Shown in pieces: positions 1 through 7,941 of a stretch of 12,748 bases of DNA. The notes beneath the pieces are model-generated. The model had not been told where the DNA came from, searched no databases, and saw only the letters and a program-made list of their open reading frames with translations. The translations under genes and the position numbers were made by a program. The number at the start of each line of letters is the position of its first letter. Position 1 is the stretch's first letter. This stretch comes from Clostridium sp. CAG:389. Its GTDB lineage: Bacteria > Bacillota > Clostridia > TANB77 > CAG-508. The stretch covers positions 1 to 12,748 of the forward strand of contig FR901860.1 of assembly GCA_000438255.1 (NCBI GenBank). The letters are read 5' to 3'.

Positions 1-5
1 CAATG

Positions 6-28
6 TATCAAAACTATTATCCAGTAAC
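6..28 (+). repeat. Left copy of 23-bp inverted repeat
   Basis: This 23-bp stretch, starting TATCAAAACTATTATCC, is the exact reverse complement of 12694-12716 near the other edge. The match stops at both ends: position 5 is G where C's partner would be needed, and position 29 also fails. No transposase or recombinase lies between the copies. It may be a dispersed repeat at which the sequenced piece ends, or a recombination site; the sequence alone does not decide. Confidence 0.85.
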
Positions 29-171
29 TTCTTTTTTAACTAAAATTGAAAAAATATTGCAAATTTCGCTAAATTATAATAGAATAGAAAGCATAAATAG
101 ATAAATAATAAAGAAAAAATAAATTATATATCACAAAATGTAAAAAACTTTTTTTGAATCACTTTCTAAAA

Positions 172-204
172 AAGACAAAAAATACTAAGGACAAGTAGTA
201 AAAT
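172..204 (+). promoter_or_regulatory. Candidate spoIIE promoter with long spacer
   Basis: A -10-like TAAAAT at 199-204, preceded by GTAG as in two better promoters here, has no -35 at 17 bp. It does have AAGACA at 172-177, 21 bp upstream. A 21-22 bp gap is known for the Spo0A-activated SigA promoters of spoIIE and spoIIG in Bacillus. Transcription would start near 211, giving a short leader before the ATG at 235. A second candidate lies upstream: TTGAAA 46-51 and TATAAT 75-80, spaced 23 bp, with a poor Spo0A-like TTCGCTA at 65-71. No good Spo0A box is visible at either, so both calls are tentative. Confidence 0.3.
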
Positions 205-221
205 GATGCTATAAAAGTTTA

Positions 222-237
222 AGAGGTGGTAAGGATG
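222..237 (+). promoter_or_regulatory. Ribosome site fixing the spoIIE start at 235
   Basis: AGAGGTGG at 222-229 ends 5 nt before the ATG at 235. An in-frame GTG at 226 lies inside this Shine-Dalgarno sequence and has no ribosome site of its own, so the ATG is preferred. Confidence 0.8.
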
Positions 238-2664
238 TTTCAAAATATAAACGAAAGCACAATAGACAATCAAAATTATAGAGAAGAGAAAAAGGAAAAC
301 AAAAAAACAGAAATATTTTCAAATGTATTTTCAATAAAAAATATACCAATATATGTAATATCATTAATGATATCAATGGTAGGAATAACAGGAGATTTTT
401 CACCATTTAGTATAAGTATGTTAGGAGCATGTATTTCAAACTCAATACCATTATTAGGGATAGTGGCATTTGCAATTATTGGTAATGCAATAAAATTTGG
501 AATAAGTGGTACATTAACATATATACTAACAGCACTAGTTTTAATTGTTACTATGTACATAATAAAACCAAAATATAATGATGATGAAAGAAATGAGAAA
601 GTAAATTTAGCAAAAAACATATTTATATCAACACTCATAATACAATTAGCAAAAGTAGGAATGGCAGGATTCACATTATATGATATTCTATCAATAATAT
701 GTTTTTCAATAATATCAATAGTATTTTATAAAATATTTGTAAACTCTGTAATTGTATTCAGAGATTTTGAAGAAACAAAAGCATTTTCAATTGAAGAAAT
801 TTTAGGAGCAAGTTTAATGCTTGCAATATCAGTTGGAGCATTTGGAGATTTAAGTGTTTTTGGATTTTCAATTAGAAATATTTTAAGTATATTAATTGTC
901 CTAATTTTAGGCTGGAAAAATGGAGTATTAGTAGGAACAACAGCAGGTGTTACAATAGGGGTGACTCTTGGTGTTATAACATCATCAGAACCTATTATGG
1001 TTGCAGCATATGCGATTTCTGGAATGATAGCAGGTATATTAAATAAATTTGGTAAATTGGGTGTAATAATAGGATTTTGCTTAGGAAACATAGTTTTAGC
1101 ATATGTTTCTAATGGTTATACAGTTGAATTGATTCATTTTAAAGAAATTTTAATTGCATCAATTGGATTGTTAGCTTTACCAAAATCAGTACAAATAAAT
1201 ATCAAAGAATTTATGGGAAATTCTAAATTTTTGCCAGTGTTTCCAGATAGAGCTTTGAATAAAAGTAAAGAAACTGCTGAAAGATTAAATAATGTTTCTG
1301 ATACTATTCAAGAAATGGCAAAGACATATAAAACACAAGAAACTCAAATTCAGCAAGAGCCAATTTTATCTAATAAAGATATATTTGTTTCAGAATTATT
1401 AGATAATTTAAGTGGTTATGAAGATAACATGTTATATGATGATATTTCAAAAACTGATGGGCCTATTGTTGATGAAATTTTTAAAGTATTAGTGGACAAG
1501 CAAAAAATAACAAGAGAAGCTTTACTTGAAATATTTGCTAAATGTAATAGTTTTATAATAGGATTTGATGACAAAAAAATAAGTGAGTATTTGGAAGAAA
1601 ATATAGCGCAAATGATAAGAGTTATTAATATGTCATATAAAATTAGTAAATCAAGTTTTGTATGGCAAAAGAAATTTGAGGAAAACAAGAAAAATATAGA
1701 GACACAATTACAAGGTGTATCAAAAGCAATTTCAAGTATAGCTGAAAATATTGAAAAAAATATAAAAAATGAAGAACAATTTACTAATCAGAAAAAGCAA
1801 GTTGTTGAATTGCTAAGACAAAAAGACATAGAGATTCAAGAAATTTCTATACAAAAAGAAGATAGATTTTTAGTTGAAATATATATGGAAAAATCAAATA
1901 TCACAGATATTGATTATATTGAAAAAATACTTACAGATGTTTTGAAGGAAAAGATAGTTTTAAATCAAGAGGCAAGTATTGGAACAAGGCTTAATTTCTT
2001 GTCTGATGATAAATTTGTTATGGCAATAGGAAACTCAGAAATAACAAAAAGCAATAGTGATATATCAGGAGATAGTTTTTTAAGTGTAAAATTAAAAGAT
2101 GGTAAATATTTAGTAGCTTTAAGTGATGGTATGGGGTCAGGAGAAGATGCTAGACAAAGTAGTAATAAGGCATTAAAAATGTTGGAAAATTTATTACTTT
2201 CAGGTTTTGATAAAAAGACTTCATTAGAGCTTATTAATTCGAGTTTAATAAATCAAAATGAAGAGATTTTTGCGACATTAGATATTGCAATTATTGACTT
2301 ATATAAAGGAAATATTGAATTGATTAAAAGTGGGGCTTGTCCAACATATTTTAAAACTAGAAATAGTGTGCAAGTTATCAAGGCTAATTCTCTTCCAGCA
2401 GGTATTATTAATGAGGCAAAATTGCAGTCTTTTGATAAGGATATTTCTTCTGGTGAAATTATGCTTATGTGCTCTGATGGTATTTTGGATTCTAATGTTG
2501 AGTATAAAAATAAGGAATTGTGGATTAAGTATTTGCTTGAAGATATTGAGACTAATAATACTAAAAAAATTGCTGATTTGGTTATAAATGAGGCTGTTGA
2601 TAATGGTTATGGTACTGCTAAGGACGATATGAGCGTTGTAGTTTGTAAATTTTTGGAGAAATAA
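235..2664 (+). CDS. spoIIE: Stage II sporulation protein E (SpoIIE phosphatase)
   Basis: SpoIIE is a membrane-bound serine phosphatase at the asymmetric division septum. It dephosphorylates SpoIIAA, which frees SigF in the forespore, and it interacts with FtsZ. The 809-residue product is close to the Bacillus protein (about 827). Residues about 30-320 are a run of hydrophobic segments, matching the roughly ten-pass membrane domain. Residues about 330-580 are charged and helical and form the regulatory linker. Residues about 585-808 are the PP2C domain: DGMGSG begins at Asp631, SDG has Asp748, and the KDDMSVVV motif has Asp797-Asp798. These aspartates match the metal-binding set of the family. 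The gene appears intact. Codon choice drifts along it, with Ile ATA and Gly GGA early and ATT and GGT late. Only a weak A/T hairpin follows the stop. Its presence suggests a spore-former or a recent descendant of one. Confidence 0.97.
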   Translation: MFQNINESTIDNQNYREEKKENKKTEIFSNVFSIKNIPIYVISLMISMVGITGDFSPFSISMLGACISNSIPLLGIVAFAIIGNAIKFGISGTLTYILTALVLIVTMYIIKPKYNDDERNEKVNLAKNIFISTLIIQLAKVGMAGFTLYDILSIICFSIISIVFYKIFVNSVIVFRDFEETKAFSIEEILGASLMLAISVGAFGDLSVFGFSIRNILSILIVLILGWKNGVLVGTTAGVTIGVTLGVITSSEPIMVAAYAISGMIAGILNKFGKLGVIIGFCLGNIVLAYVSNGYTVELIHFKEILIASIGLLALPKSVQINIKEFMGNSKFLPVFPDRALNKSKETAERLNNVSDTIQEMAKTYKTQETQIQQEPILSNKDIFVSELLDNLSGYEDNMLYDDISKTDGPIVDEIFKVLVDKQKITREALLEIFAKCNSFIIGFDDKKISEYLEENIAQMIRVINMSYKISKSSFVWQKKFEENKKNIETQLQGVSKAISSIAENIEKNIKNEEQFTNQKKQVVELLRQKDIEIQEISIQKEDRFLVEIYMEKSNITDIDYIEKILTDVLKEKIVLNQEASIGTRLNFLSDDKFVMAIGNSEITKSNSDISGDSFLSVKLKDGKYLVALSDGMGSGEDARQSSNKALKMLENLLLSGFDKKTSLELINSSLINQNEEIFATLDIAIIDLYKGNIELIKSGACPTYFKTRNSVQVIKANSLPAGIINEAKLQSFDKDISSGEIMLMCSDGILDSNVEYKNKELWIKYLLEDIETNNTKKIADLVINEAVDNGYGTAKDDMSVVVCKFLEK

Positions 2665-2723
2665 CAAAATCTAAAAATGTGTTTTTTAGCACTAAATAAT
2701 GCCAGTTCTTTTACCATAAATGC

Positions 2724-2752
2724 TTGAAAATAGACCAATTATATGATATATT
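2724..2752 (+). promoter_or_regulatory. SigA-type promoter with extended -10, WG-repeat gene
   Basis: TTGAAA at 2724-2729 and TATATT at 2747-2752 are 17 bp apart. A TG at 2744-2745 forms an extended -10. Transcription would start near 2759, about 30 nt before the ATG at 2789, which has GGGAGG in front of it. It could drive the genes through tatD, since no clear terminator lies between them. Confidence 0.7.
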
Positions 2753-2788
2753 TTATGAAGTAAAAATAGAAAAAACAGGGAGGCAAAA

Positions 2789-4318
2789 ATGAGCAGAGGT
2801 AAAAGATATGATTCAGAACCAAAACTAAACATGAAAAAAGTATTTGCAGTAGCAATTGCAATAGTAGTAATAATCATGTTTATATTTATAATAAAAGGAC
2901 TATTAAGCAAAGACACAACATCAGGAAAAATTACAACAAAAAATTACTATGCATCATATAAAGACAACAAATGGGGAGTAATAGACTCAACAGGAAACAA
3001 TGTAATAGACCCATCATATAAAGAAATGATAATAGTACCAAACTCTAAGATAGGAGTATTTATTTGTACATATGATGTAGACTATAACACAGGAAGTTAT
3101 AAAACAAAAGCATTAAATGATAAAAATCAAGAAATATTTACGCAATATGATAAAATAGAACCTATGCAAAACATAGATAAAAATGGAAATGTATGGTATG
3201 AAAAAAATGTATTAAAAGTACAAAAAAACGATAAATTTGGCTTAATAGATTTAACAGGAAATGAAGTAATTCCAATAGAATATGATGAAATTACAGTAAT
3301 TAGAGGAATAGAAAATTCATTCAAAGTAAAGAAAGATGATAAATACGGAATTGTAGATGGTGATGGAAAAACAGTTATACAAGCTCAATATGCTGATATA
3401 GATGTATTAGGAAAAGACAACAAATCAGGGTTTATTATAAAAAATGCTGATGGAAAATATGGAATTGTAGACTATTCAAATGCACAAATTTTAGAAGCAA
3501 AATATGATTCAATTGAAAAAGTTTACGGAAATGACATGTATGTTGTAAATTTAAATGGAAAACAAAAAGTAGTAAATAAATCTGGAAACGATGTCTTAAC
3601 AACTGGATTTGATTCAATTAAACAAATATTAGCTAACCAAGAAAATGCAGTAATATTTGTAAAATCAAATAAATTTGGCGTAATGAATACATCAGGAGAA
3701 GTTGTAATAGAATCACAATATGACAGTTTAGAAGAAACAAAGGTTGGAACATTTATAGCTAGTAAAGATGGAAAATACGGAATAATAAATATTAATAAAG
3801 AAGAAAAATTGCCATTCGAATATAATTCAATATCTTTTAATGAAAAAGCAGATTTGTATGTTGCAGAAGATAGTAATTTTAATTCTAAAATTTTAAATAG
3901 CAATTTAGATGTAAAAGCATCAGGAATTTTATTAGAAATAAATGAAACTAAGGGATATTTGAAGCTAAGAGTTGATAATGTAAATAAATATTATAATTTT
4001 AAATTTGAGGAAAAACAAGAATCAGATATTTTTACAAATAGAACATTATTTTTAAGTAAAAAAGATGGTAAATATGGATATGTTGACAAAAATGGAAAAG
4101 TTATTGTTGATTATATTTATGATGATGCAATGGAACAAAACGATTATGGATTTTCTGCAATAAAAAAAGACGGAAAATGGGGAAGTATAGACGGAAAAGG
4201 AAATGTAATTCAAGAACCAATATATAATTTAGATGATTATCTATTAATAGATTTTATAGGAAGATGGCATTTTGGCATGGATATTAATATGAATTATTAT
4301 AACCAACTTGAAAAGTAA
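2789..4318 (+). CDS. Membrane-anchored WG-repeat protein
   Basis: This 509-residue protein has a basic N terminus, one membrane segment at about residues 18-39, and then a long chain of WG repeats. The first is KWGVID at 61-66. About eight more units follow, each about 40-60 residues apart: KFGLID, KYGIVD, KYGIVD, a degenerate KQKVVN unit, KFGVMN, KYGIIN, KYGYVD and KWGSID. Units usually read K-aromatic-G-aliphatic-x-D/N-x-x-G, then a valine/isoleucine strand and a Y-D-S/E/D-I ending. WG (KWG Leptospira) repeats form beta structures usually thought to bind partners; no enzyme site is visible. The positive-inside rule puts the repeats outside the membrane. The gene lies 42 nt before the next gene and is probably cotranscribed with it. 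Its ligand is unknown. Confidence 0.9.
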   Translation: MSRGKRYDSEPKLNMKKVFAVAIAIVVIIMFIFIIKGLLSKDTTSGKITTKNYYASYKDNKWGVIDSTGNNVIDPSYKEMIIVPNSKIGVFICTYDVDYNTGSYKTKALNDKNQEIFTQYDKIEPMQNIDKNGNVWYEKNVLKVQKNDKFGLIDLTGNEVIPIEYDEITVIRGIENSFKVKKDDKYGIVDGDGKTVIQAQYADIDVLGKDNKSGFIIKNADGKYGIVDYSNAQILEAKYDSIEKVYGNDMYVVNLNGKQKVVNKSGNDVLTTGFDSIKQILANQENAVIFVKSNKFGVMNTSGEVVIESQYDSLEETKVGTFIASKDGKYGIININKEEKLPFEYNSISFNEKADLYVAEDSNFNSKILNSNLDVKASGILLEINETKGYLKLRVDNVNKYYNFKFEEKQESDIFTNRTLFLSKKDGKYGYVDKNGKVIVDYIYDDAMEQNDYGFSAIKKDGKWGSIDGKGNVIQEPIYNLDDYLLIDFIGRWHFGMDINMNYYNQLEK

Positions 4319-4360
4319 TAATAATTTTAATATTTTAAGAAAGAAGGATTGAAGTAAAAA

Positions 4361-5584
4361 ATGGAACTAAAGACAAATTATCAATATACATATTTTATAC
4401 ACCCTTTTGTTGTAGAGGAAAATAAATATCAAAAATATTTATTAAGTCTAATTAAAGACAAAAGATTTAAGATGAAAGTATTTCAGAAAAATAAGGATAT
4501 AGATTTATATAATTATTTTTCACCAAAGACACGTGAATATCTTTTTTCTAGTTTTTCACATTCTGGGGCTAAACTAGAAAAACTAGAAGAATTACCTGAT
4601 GATACAAAATCAGCAATATTAAGTAAATATCCTTGTACTATTTTTGAATACGAGTTAAAAGAAGATATACAAGGAAAAGCAGAAGAAAAAGGAATATTCT
4701 TTAAGGTAAGAAAAATAGAAGTGATATGTTTTAATACAGGAATATGTTTCTTTACAATGAAAACAAATATTGAAGAAAGCAATAGCTTTTCAGATTTGTT
4801 AAATTTTAATTATAAATTTAGAGAGATTAAACAAGAAAACAAATTAAATAATTATGATAAAATATATCTACAAACAAGTACTTTTGATGATGTAAATAAA
4901 TTGACAGAATTTATTAAAAGTATTACAGGTTCAGAAATTGAGACAATGAAACTTGATATAGATACACAAATATTTTTAACATATTCATATGTATGTATTG
5001 ATAGAGAAGCATGGAATGTAAATAAAAATTTTGAAGACATAGAATATAATTTCAACAAATATGCAAACTTTTTACCAGCAGATAATTCTGTTGACCTAGA
5101 TAAAAATTCAGCAACACAATTTTCGGAATGGAAATATGCTAGATTCGGATTTTCAAAACAAGGGGTTGTTTTATTTACATCAAGTAGTGATATAAATAAT
5201 TTTACGGATTTACCGGATAAGTTTGAAAATGAGTACTTCTATACGTATATTTTGAACTTATATAAGAAAATATATTTAAAAAAATTAGAGGTTGAATTTA
5301 AAAAGGCTTCTAATTTGAAAAATGCTAGAAAAAAGTTTATAGAGTTTACTAGAAATATTTGGATTTTAGACGTTACAGAAAATGAAGTTGGCTCTAAAAT
5401 AAATTATATTTTAGGAAAAAATTTTGAACTTGATAGATTATATAGTGAAATAAAAATAAAATATGATGTTTTATATAAGGAATCAAATATAGAAAAAAAT
5501 TCAAGAATAATGTTAGCTGTTGCCGTTATTTTGGTTATTTCACTTATTTTTAATGTATTAAATTATATAGAAATTATAAAGTAA
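4361..5584 (+). CDS. Unrecognised protein with one C-terminal membrane segment
   Basis: I do not recognise this 407-residue family. There is no signal peptide. The only clear membrane segment is at about 383-404, followed by a very short tail ending in Lys, so the bulk should be cytoplasmic. Residues about 111-137 look like two beta strands joined by FNTG. Residues about 257-273 (W-K-Y-A-R-F-G-F, then G-V-V-L-F) look like another strand pair. Residues about 285-378 are long charged helices with coiled-coil character running into the membrane segment. This order, a beta-rich cytoplasmic part, long helices and a C-terminal membrane helix, recalls CorA-like and RMD1/DUF155-type proteins. However, I see no GMN motif and only one membrane helix, so this is an analogy of architecture only. 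AAGGA at 4344-4348 sits a rather long 12 nt before the ATG. It is probably in one operon with the WG-repeat gene. Confidence 0.85.
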   Translation: MELKTNYQYTYFIHPFVVEENKYQKYLLSLIKDKRFKMKVFQKNKDIDLYNYFSPKTREYLFSSFSHSGAKLEKLEELPDDTKSAILSKYPCTIFEYELKEDIQGKAEEKGIFFKVRKIEVICFNTGICFFTMKTNIEESNSFSDLLNFNYKFREIKQENKLNNYDKIYLQTSTFDDVNKLTEFIKSITGSEIETMKLDIDTQIFLTYSYVCIDREAWNVNKNFEDIEYNFNKYANFLPADNSVDLDKNSATQFSEWKYARFGFSKQGVVLFTSSSDINNFTDLPDKFENEYFYTYILNLYKKIYLKKLEVEFKKASNLKNARKKFIEFTRNIWILDVTENEVGSKINYILGKNFELDRLYSEIKIKYDVLYKESNIEKNSRIMLAVAVILVISLIFNVLNYIEIIK

Positions 5585-5639
5585 AATATTATGTTTTTGT
5601 TGAATTGGAACAATTAGAAATATAGAAGGAATGAATTTT

Positions 5640-6023
5640 ATGAAAATAACTTGTGGGACCGATATTATTGAAATAGATAGAGTTAAAGAAAGTATAGAAG
5701 AGCTTGGAGAAAAGTTCATAAAAAGAGTATTTACAGATAAAGAAATAGAATACTGTGAATCTAGAAAAGGACAGAAATATCAGCATTATGCCGGAAGATT
5801 TGCAGCAAAAGAAGCAGCATTTAAGGCAATTTCTAAAATATTAGATAATAAATATTCTGTTTGTTGGAAAGATTTTGAGATAATTGATGATGAACAAGGA
5901 AGACCATATCTAAATTTATATAATGTTAATACTAAGGATATTGAGAGTATAGATATAAGTATTTCACATTGCAAGTTATATGCAACTGCTAATGTGATGA
6001 TTTTATTTAATGATTATAATTAA
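5640..6023 (+). CDS. acpS: Holo-[acyl-carrier-protein] synthase
   Basis: AcpS transfers 4'-phosphopantetheine from CoA to the serine of apo-ACP, giving active ACP for fatty acid and lipid synthesis. The 127-residue product fits the usual 118-126. The N-terminal GTDIIEIDR motif puts Asp at position 8, and the FAAKEAAFKA motif puts Glu at position 58. These are the same positions as the Mg-binding pair of the Bacillus enzyme. The ISHC near residue 105 matches the conserved SISH segment of the family. AGAAGGA at 5624-5630 touches an ATG at 5631 but sits 9 nt before the ATG at 5640, so the latter is chosen. The gene starts 55 nt after the unnamed membrane gene and has no clear promoter of its own. 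It looks intact. Confidence 0.95.
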   Translation: MKITCGTDIIEIDRVKESIEELGEKFIKRVFTDKEIEYCESRKGQKYQHYAGRFAAKEAAFKAISKILDNKYSVCWKDFEIIDDEQGRPYLNLYNVNTKDIESIDISISHCKLYATANVMILFNDYN

Positions 6024-6043
6024 ATTATATAAAATAAAAATTA

Positions 6044-6133
6044 GAAGTGTTGATATATACATAATTTTGTCAAAAACATATCTGTGGTCTACCATTAGGT
6101 CTTTGACTACAAATATGTATATATCAACATTTT
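6044..6133. repeat. Long imperfect palindrome between acpS and tatD
   Basis: TGTTGATATATACATA (6048-6063) is perfectly complementary to 6114-6129, and weaker pairing extends to 6044 and 6133. Inside it, GTCAAAAAC (6069-6077) pairs with GTCTTTGAC (6099-6107) with one mismatch. The small internal loop (5 and 6 nt) could partly pair. The 21-nt apex contains TGG-TCTA-CCA. The whole thing is one folded arm of about 90 nt. It is A/T-rich and lacks a long T run, so it is a poor fit for a terminator. It could be a dispersed palindromic element or a structured RNA in the tatD leader. Confidence 0.7.
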
Positions 6134-6184
6134 CGGAAGTTCCTTATATATTAAGTGTAATAAAATTCGGAAAGGAAAAGCAAA

Positions 6185-6967
6185 ATGGGATTATTTGATA
6201 GTCATAGTCATTTAAATGATGAAAAATTCGATGAAGACAGAGAAAAAACTATTGACGAAATAGTAAAATCAGGGGTAACAAATTTTATCACAGCAGGGTA
6301 TAGTGTAGAAAGTTCAAAAAAAGCAATAGAGATAGCAAAAAAATATGATTTTATATACACAACTGCGGGTGTTTCACCTAATGATATTCCACAAGATGAA
6401 GATGAATTGTGGAAACAATTAGCTGAAATTGAGAATATTGCTAAAAATAATAGCAAAGTTCTTGCAATAGGTGAAATAGGACTTGATTATTATTGGAATA
6501 CAGAAAATAAAGAATTACAAAAACTTGCTTTTATTGAACAAATAAAAATAGCAAATAAGCTTAATTTACCAATTGTTATACATACAAGAGAAGCAGTAAT
6601 GGATACATTGCAAATTTTAAAAGAAAATAAAGTTGAAAATACAGGGATTTTTCATTGCTGTCCACAAAATAGAGAATTAATAAAAGAAGGACTAAAACTA
6701 GGATTCTATATATCTTTTGCAGGACCTATTACATTTAAAAACTCTAAAAATGCTGTTGAAATGATTAATTTAGTTCCAAATGATAGAATATTAATAGAAA
6801 CAGATAGCCCATACTTAGCACCAGAGACTGTTAGAGGAACTCGAAATACTCCTTCTAATGTTAAATTCGTTGCACAAAAAATTGCTGATGTAAAAGGCTT
6901 GACGTTAGAAAATGTGGAAAAAATTACTTTTGAAAATACAAAGAGAATTTTAAAAATGTCCTTTTAA
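6185..6967 (+). CDS. tatD: TatD-family metal-dependent deoxyribonuclease
   Basis: This 260-residue protein has the full length of TatD/YabD amidohydrolase-fold enzymes, which act as metal-dependent DNases and in DNA quality control. The metal ligands can be followed: His7 and His9 in DSHSHL, Glu97 in IGEIGLDYY, His133 in VIHTREA, His157 in FHCC and Asp207 in ETDSPYLAP. The usual GxHP-like segment near residue 62 reads GVSPND, with Ser in place of His, and the usual HCFSG reads HCCPQN. The main ligands are intact, so activity is likely. AGGA at 6173-6176 stands 8 nt before the ATG. The last codons and stop lie inside the shared terminator at 6952-6979. In Bacillus the equivalent gene precedes yabE; here a G5 gene lies 1.8 kb on. 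Confidence 0.95.
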   Translation: MGLFDSHSHLNDEKFDEDREKTIDEIVKSGVTNFITAGYSVESSKKAIEIAKKYDFIYTTAGVSPNDIPQDEDELWKQLAEIENIAKNNSKVLAIGEIGLDYYWNTENKELQKLAFIEQIKIANKLNLPIVIHTREAVMDTLQILKENKVENTGIFHCCPQNRELIKEGLKLGFYISFAGPITFKNSKNAVEMINLVPNDRILIETDSPYLAPETVRGTRNTPSNVKFVAQKIADVKGLTLENVEKITFENTKRILKMSF

Positions 6968-6979
6968 AAGGACATTTTT
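6952..6979. terminator. Bidirectional terminator between tatD and htpX
   Basis: This is a perfect 28-bp palindrome, AAAAATGTCCTTTT followed by its exact complement, with A and T runs at the two ends. It can therefore end transcription from either side. It overlaps the last tatD codons and stop (6965-6967) and touches the htpX stop (6980-6982). Confidence 0.9.
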
Positions 6980-7882
6980 CTATTTGATATTTCTTAATGC
7001 TTCAATTCTATCTTCTGTGCTTGGATGAGTAGACCACAAGCTAGAAGTTTTCTTTTTACCTTTTTCACCATTCTTTTTAAAAGGATTTATAATATACATA
7101 TTTGCAGTCGCAGAGTTTGCACTTTTTAATTCATTAGGGTCGTTTTCAAGTTTTTGTAATGCAGAGATTAAACCATCTGGATTACGTGTAAATTCAACAG
7201 CAGTACTATCTGCTAAAAATTCTCTTCTTCTTGAAAGAGCAAGTTGCATTAAAGTACCAAATATCGGAGATAGTATTAAACATATAAGACCTAATAACAT
7301 TAAAATACCATTTGCTTTACTATCACTATCTCTATCTTTTGAACCACCCCAGAAAATGATTCTTGAAAACATATCTGATAACATAACGATAAGACCTACA
7401 AATACGGAAACAACTGCACTTAAAAGTATATCGTAATTTTTAATATGACTCATTTCATGTGCAATAACACCTTCTAATTCATAATAATCAAGTTTTTGTA
7501 GTAAACCTGTTGTAACACAAATTATAGCATGTTCTGGATTTCTACCAGTAGCAAATGCATTTGGTTGAGCATCTTCTACAACATATAGGTCTGGCTTTTT
7601 TGGTAGACCAGCTGTTACCATCAAAGCATCTAAAATATTAACAAGTTTTAAAGCTTCCTCTCGTGTTGCTGGACGTGCGTGACATGATGCTAAAACTATT
7701 TTATCACTATAATAATAAGAACCCCAAGCACTTGCAATAGAAAATATTAATGCAATTATTATCGAAAATTCACCAAAATTTAATGCGTTACAAATGTAGT
7801 ATATTATAAGAGTTACAACAATTATAAATATTGAAATTATTATTCCTGATTCAAATTTATTTTTTTTACTGGCTCTAAACAT
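6980..7882 (-). CDS. htpX: HtpX-family M48 membrane zinc protease
   Basis: HtpX is a membrane metalloprotease that cuts damaged or misfolded membrane proteins. The 300-residue product has membrane segments at about 13-33 and 37-57, then the zinc site HEMSH at 142-146, with Glu221 of EFLAD as the third ligand. More hydrophobic segments lie at about 152-175 and 193-215. FATGRNP near residues 110-116 and THPSTEDRI near 285-293 are further hallmarks of the family. An AGAAAGGAGAT ribosome site precedes the ATG. The gene follows lemA by 59 nt, an arrangement common in bacteria. A hairpin in that gap may lower its expression relative to lemA. The gene looks intact. Confidence 0.96.
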   Translation of the reverse strand: MFRASKKNKFESGIIISIFIIVVTLIIYYICNALNFGEFSIIIALIFSIASAWGSYYYSDKIVLASCHARPATREEALKLVNILDALMVTAGLPKKPDLYVVEDAQPNAFATGRNPEHAIICVTTGLLQKLDYYELEGVIAHEMSHIKNYDILLSAVVSVFVGLIVMLSDMFSRIIFWGGSKDRDSDSKANGILMLLGLICLILSPIFGTLMQLALSRRREFLADSTAVEFTRNPDGLISALQKLENDPNELKSANSATANMYIINPFKKNGEKGKKKTSSLWSTHPSTEDRIEALRNIK

Positions 7883-7906
7883 AAAAATCTCCTTTCTATA
7901 TTGATA

Positions 7907-7934
7907 AAAGGGGTGTCTTTAAGACAACCCCTTT
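7907..7934 (-). terminator. Hairpin between lemA and htpX
   Basis: AAAGGGGTGTC (7907-7917) pairs with GACAACCCCTTT (7923-7934) with one bulged base and a 5-nt loop. Read on the minus strand, the stem ends in TTTT and then ATCAA, a short T run. It could be a leaky terminator that lets some lemA transcripts reach htpX, or an mRNA-stability stem. Confidence 0.65.
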
Positions 7935-7941
7935 AAATTAC

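Noticed and set aside
226..234. GTG start for spoIIE at 226
   Set aside because: The GTG lies inside the Shine-Dalgarno sequence that serves the ATG at 235.
2671..2689. Terminator after spoIIE
   Set aside because: CTAAAAA/TTTTTAG with a four-base loop is short, almost all A/T, and too weak to call.
5597..5615. Small palindrome AATTG-GAA-CAATT before acpS as an operator
   Set aside because: It is a 5-bp arm in AT-rich DNA with no promoter nearby, so chance is likely.
5631..5639. Upstream ATG for acpS
   Set aside because: The ribosome site touches this ATG with no spacing; the ATG at 5640 fits both the spacing and the family start.
6010..6198. A 62-codon plus-strand reading frame between acpS and tatD
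   Set aside because: It runs through the palindrome, overlaps both neighbouring genes, and has no ribosome site or recognisable protein character.
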